Shown: piece by piece, positions 63,552 to 64,000 of the stretch
Layout of the letters: each line of letters opens with the position of its first letter
Numbering within the stretch: the first letter of the stretch is position 1
Notes under the pieces: generated by a model
Told to the model about the DNA's origin: nothing
The model's input: only the letters and a program-made list of their open reading frames with translations
Databases searched by the model: none
Source: an uncultured Pseudomonadales bacterium
GTDB taxonomy: Bacteria; Pseudomonadota; Gammaproteobacteria; Pseudomonadales; UBA7434
Assembly: GCA_905478995.1 (NCBI GenBank)
Contig: CAJQKT010000026.1
Location: forward strand, 1-64,000
Length of the DNA: 64,000 bases
Reading direction: 5' to 3'
Position numbers and translations under genes: made by a program

Positions 63552-64000
63552 GCACACTCCATACTGCCGACGAAAAATTTCCCGATGCGCTGCTGCGCTC
63601 AACTGTCAATTTTATACTCACAACCCAAAATGAAGATGGCAGTATTCCTTGGTTTACTAACGGTAAAACTGACCCTTGGAACCATACCGAAGCTGCTATG
63701 GGCTTATCTATTGGCGGCGAGCATCGTGCTGCGGCCAACGCTTATGAGTGGCTTGCCAAGCAACAGCTAGACGATGGCAGCTGGTGGGCACACTATGAAA
63801 AAACGACACCGATCAAAGGCGATCGCCGCGAAACCAACTTTATCGCCTATGTGGCAACGGGCATTTGGCATCACTATTTAATTACCGGTGATCAACTATT
63901 CTTGGAACGTTTTTTTCCTATGGTAGAGCGTGCTATTAACTTTGTACTGGGCTATCAAGCACCCACCGGAGAAATTTATTGGGCCATAAACGAAGATGGC
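63548..64000 (+). CDS. Prenyltransferase / squalene-cyclase-like alpha/alpha-toroid protein (partial, runs off window)
   Basis: ATGA overlap with the upstream stop; open for 151 codons to the window end; QW-like motifs NFILTTQNEDGSIPW and YEWLAKQQLDDGSWW. Confidence 0.75.
   Translation, partial: MSTLHTADEKFPDALLRSTVNFILTTQNEDGSIPWFTNGKTDPWNHTEAAMGLSIGGEHRAAANAYEWLAKQQLDDGSWWAHYEKTTPIKGDRRETNFIAYVATGIWHHYLITGDQLFLERFFPMVERAINFVLGYQAPTGEIYWAINEDG

Overview
This 64 kb window is a chromosomal segment of a gammaproteobacterium. Gene order and proteins resemble Pseudomonas / Cellvibrio-type genomes. I saw no rRNA, tRNA, CRISPR array, prophage or transposase. Most of it is housekeeping: mnmC, an M16C peptidase, lexA, topA, tatD-type DNase, sohB, nhaB, dnaQ-rnhA-methyltransferase-gloB, an opp-type peptide ABC operon, gcvR-like, a ybbAP/tesA-type cluster and bioA. 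About 38.3-51.3 kb is a putative catabolic island: quinohemoprotein dehydrogenase, Baeyer-Villiger-type FMO, SDR, acyl-CoA dehydrogenase, FadB/J-like protein, thiolase, AraC regulator, ACAD10/11-like kinase and aldo/keto reductase. About 51.7-59.3 kb is a type IV pilus locus: TfpX/TfpZ-like gene, three tandem pilins, pilB, pilC, pilD. The right edge holds a translationally coupled glycosyltransferase / methyltransferase / alpha-alpha-toroid operon cut by the window end. The most interesting points are: (i) the island pairs a BVMO-type enzyme with an ACAD10/11-type hydroxyacyl-CoA kinase; (ii) the middle pilin has a clear 1-nt C-terminal frameshift; (iii) there is a near-consensus sigma54 promoter plus paired TGTCA-N5-TGACA dyads upstream of pilA; (iv) short 13-18 bp intergenic tandem duplications recur, including in the lexA leader and upstream of topA; (v) an enoyl-CoA hydratase relic sits in the island. 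All calls come from reading the sequence and supplied translations; no database search was run.
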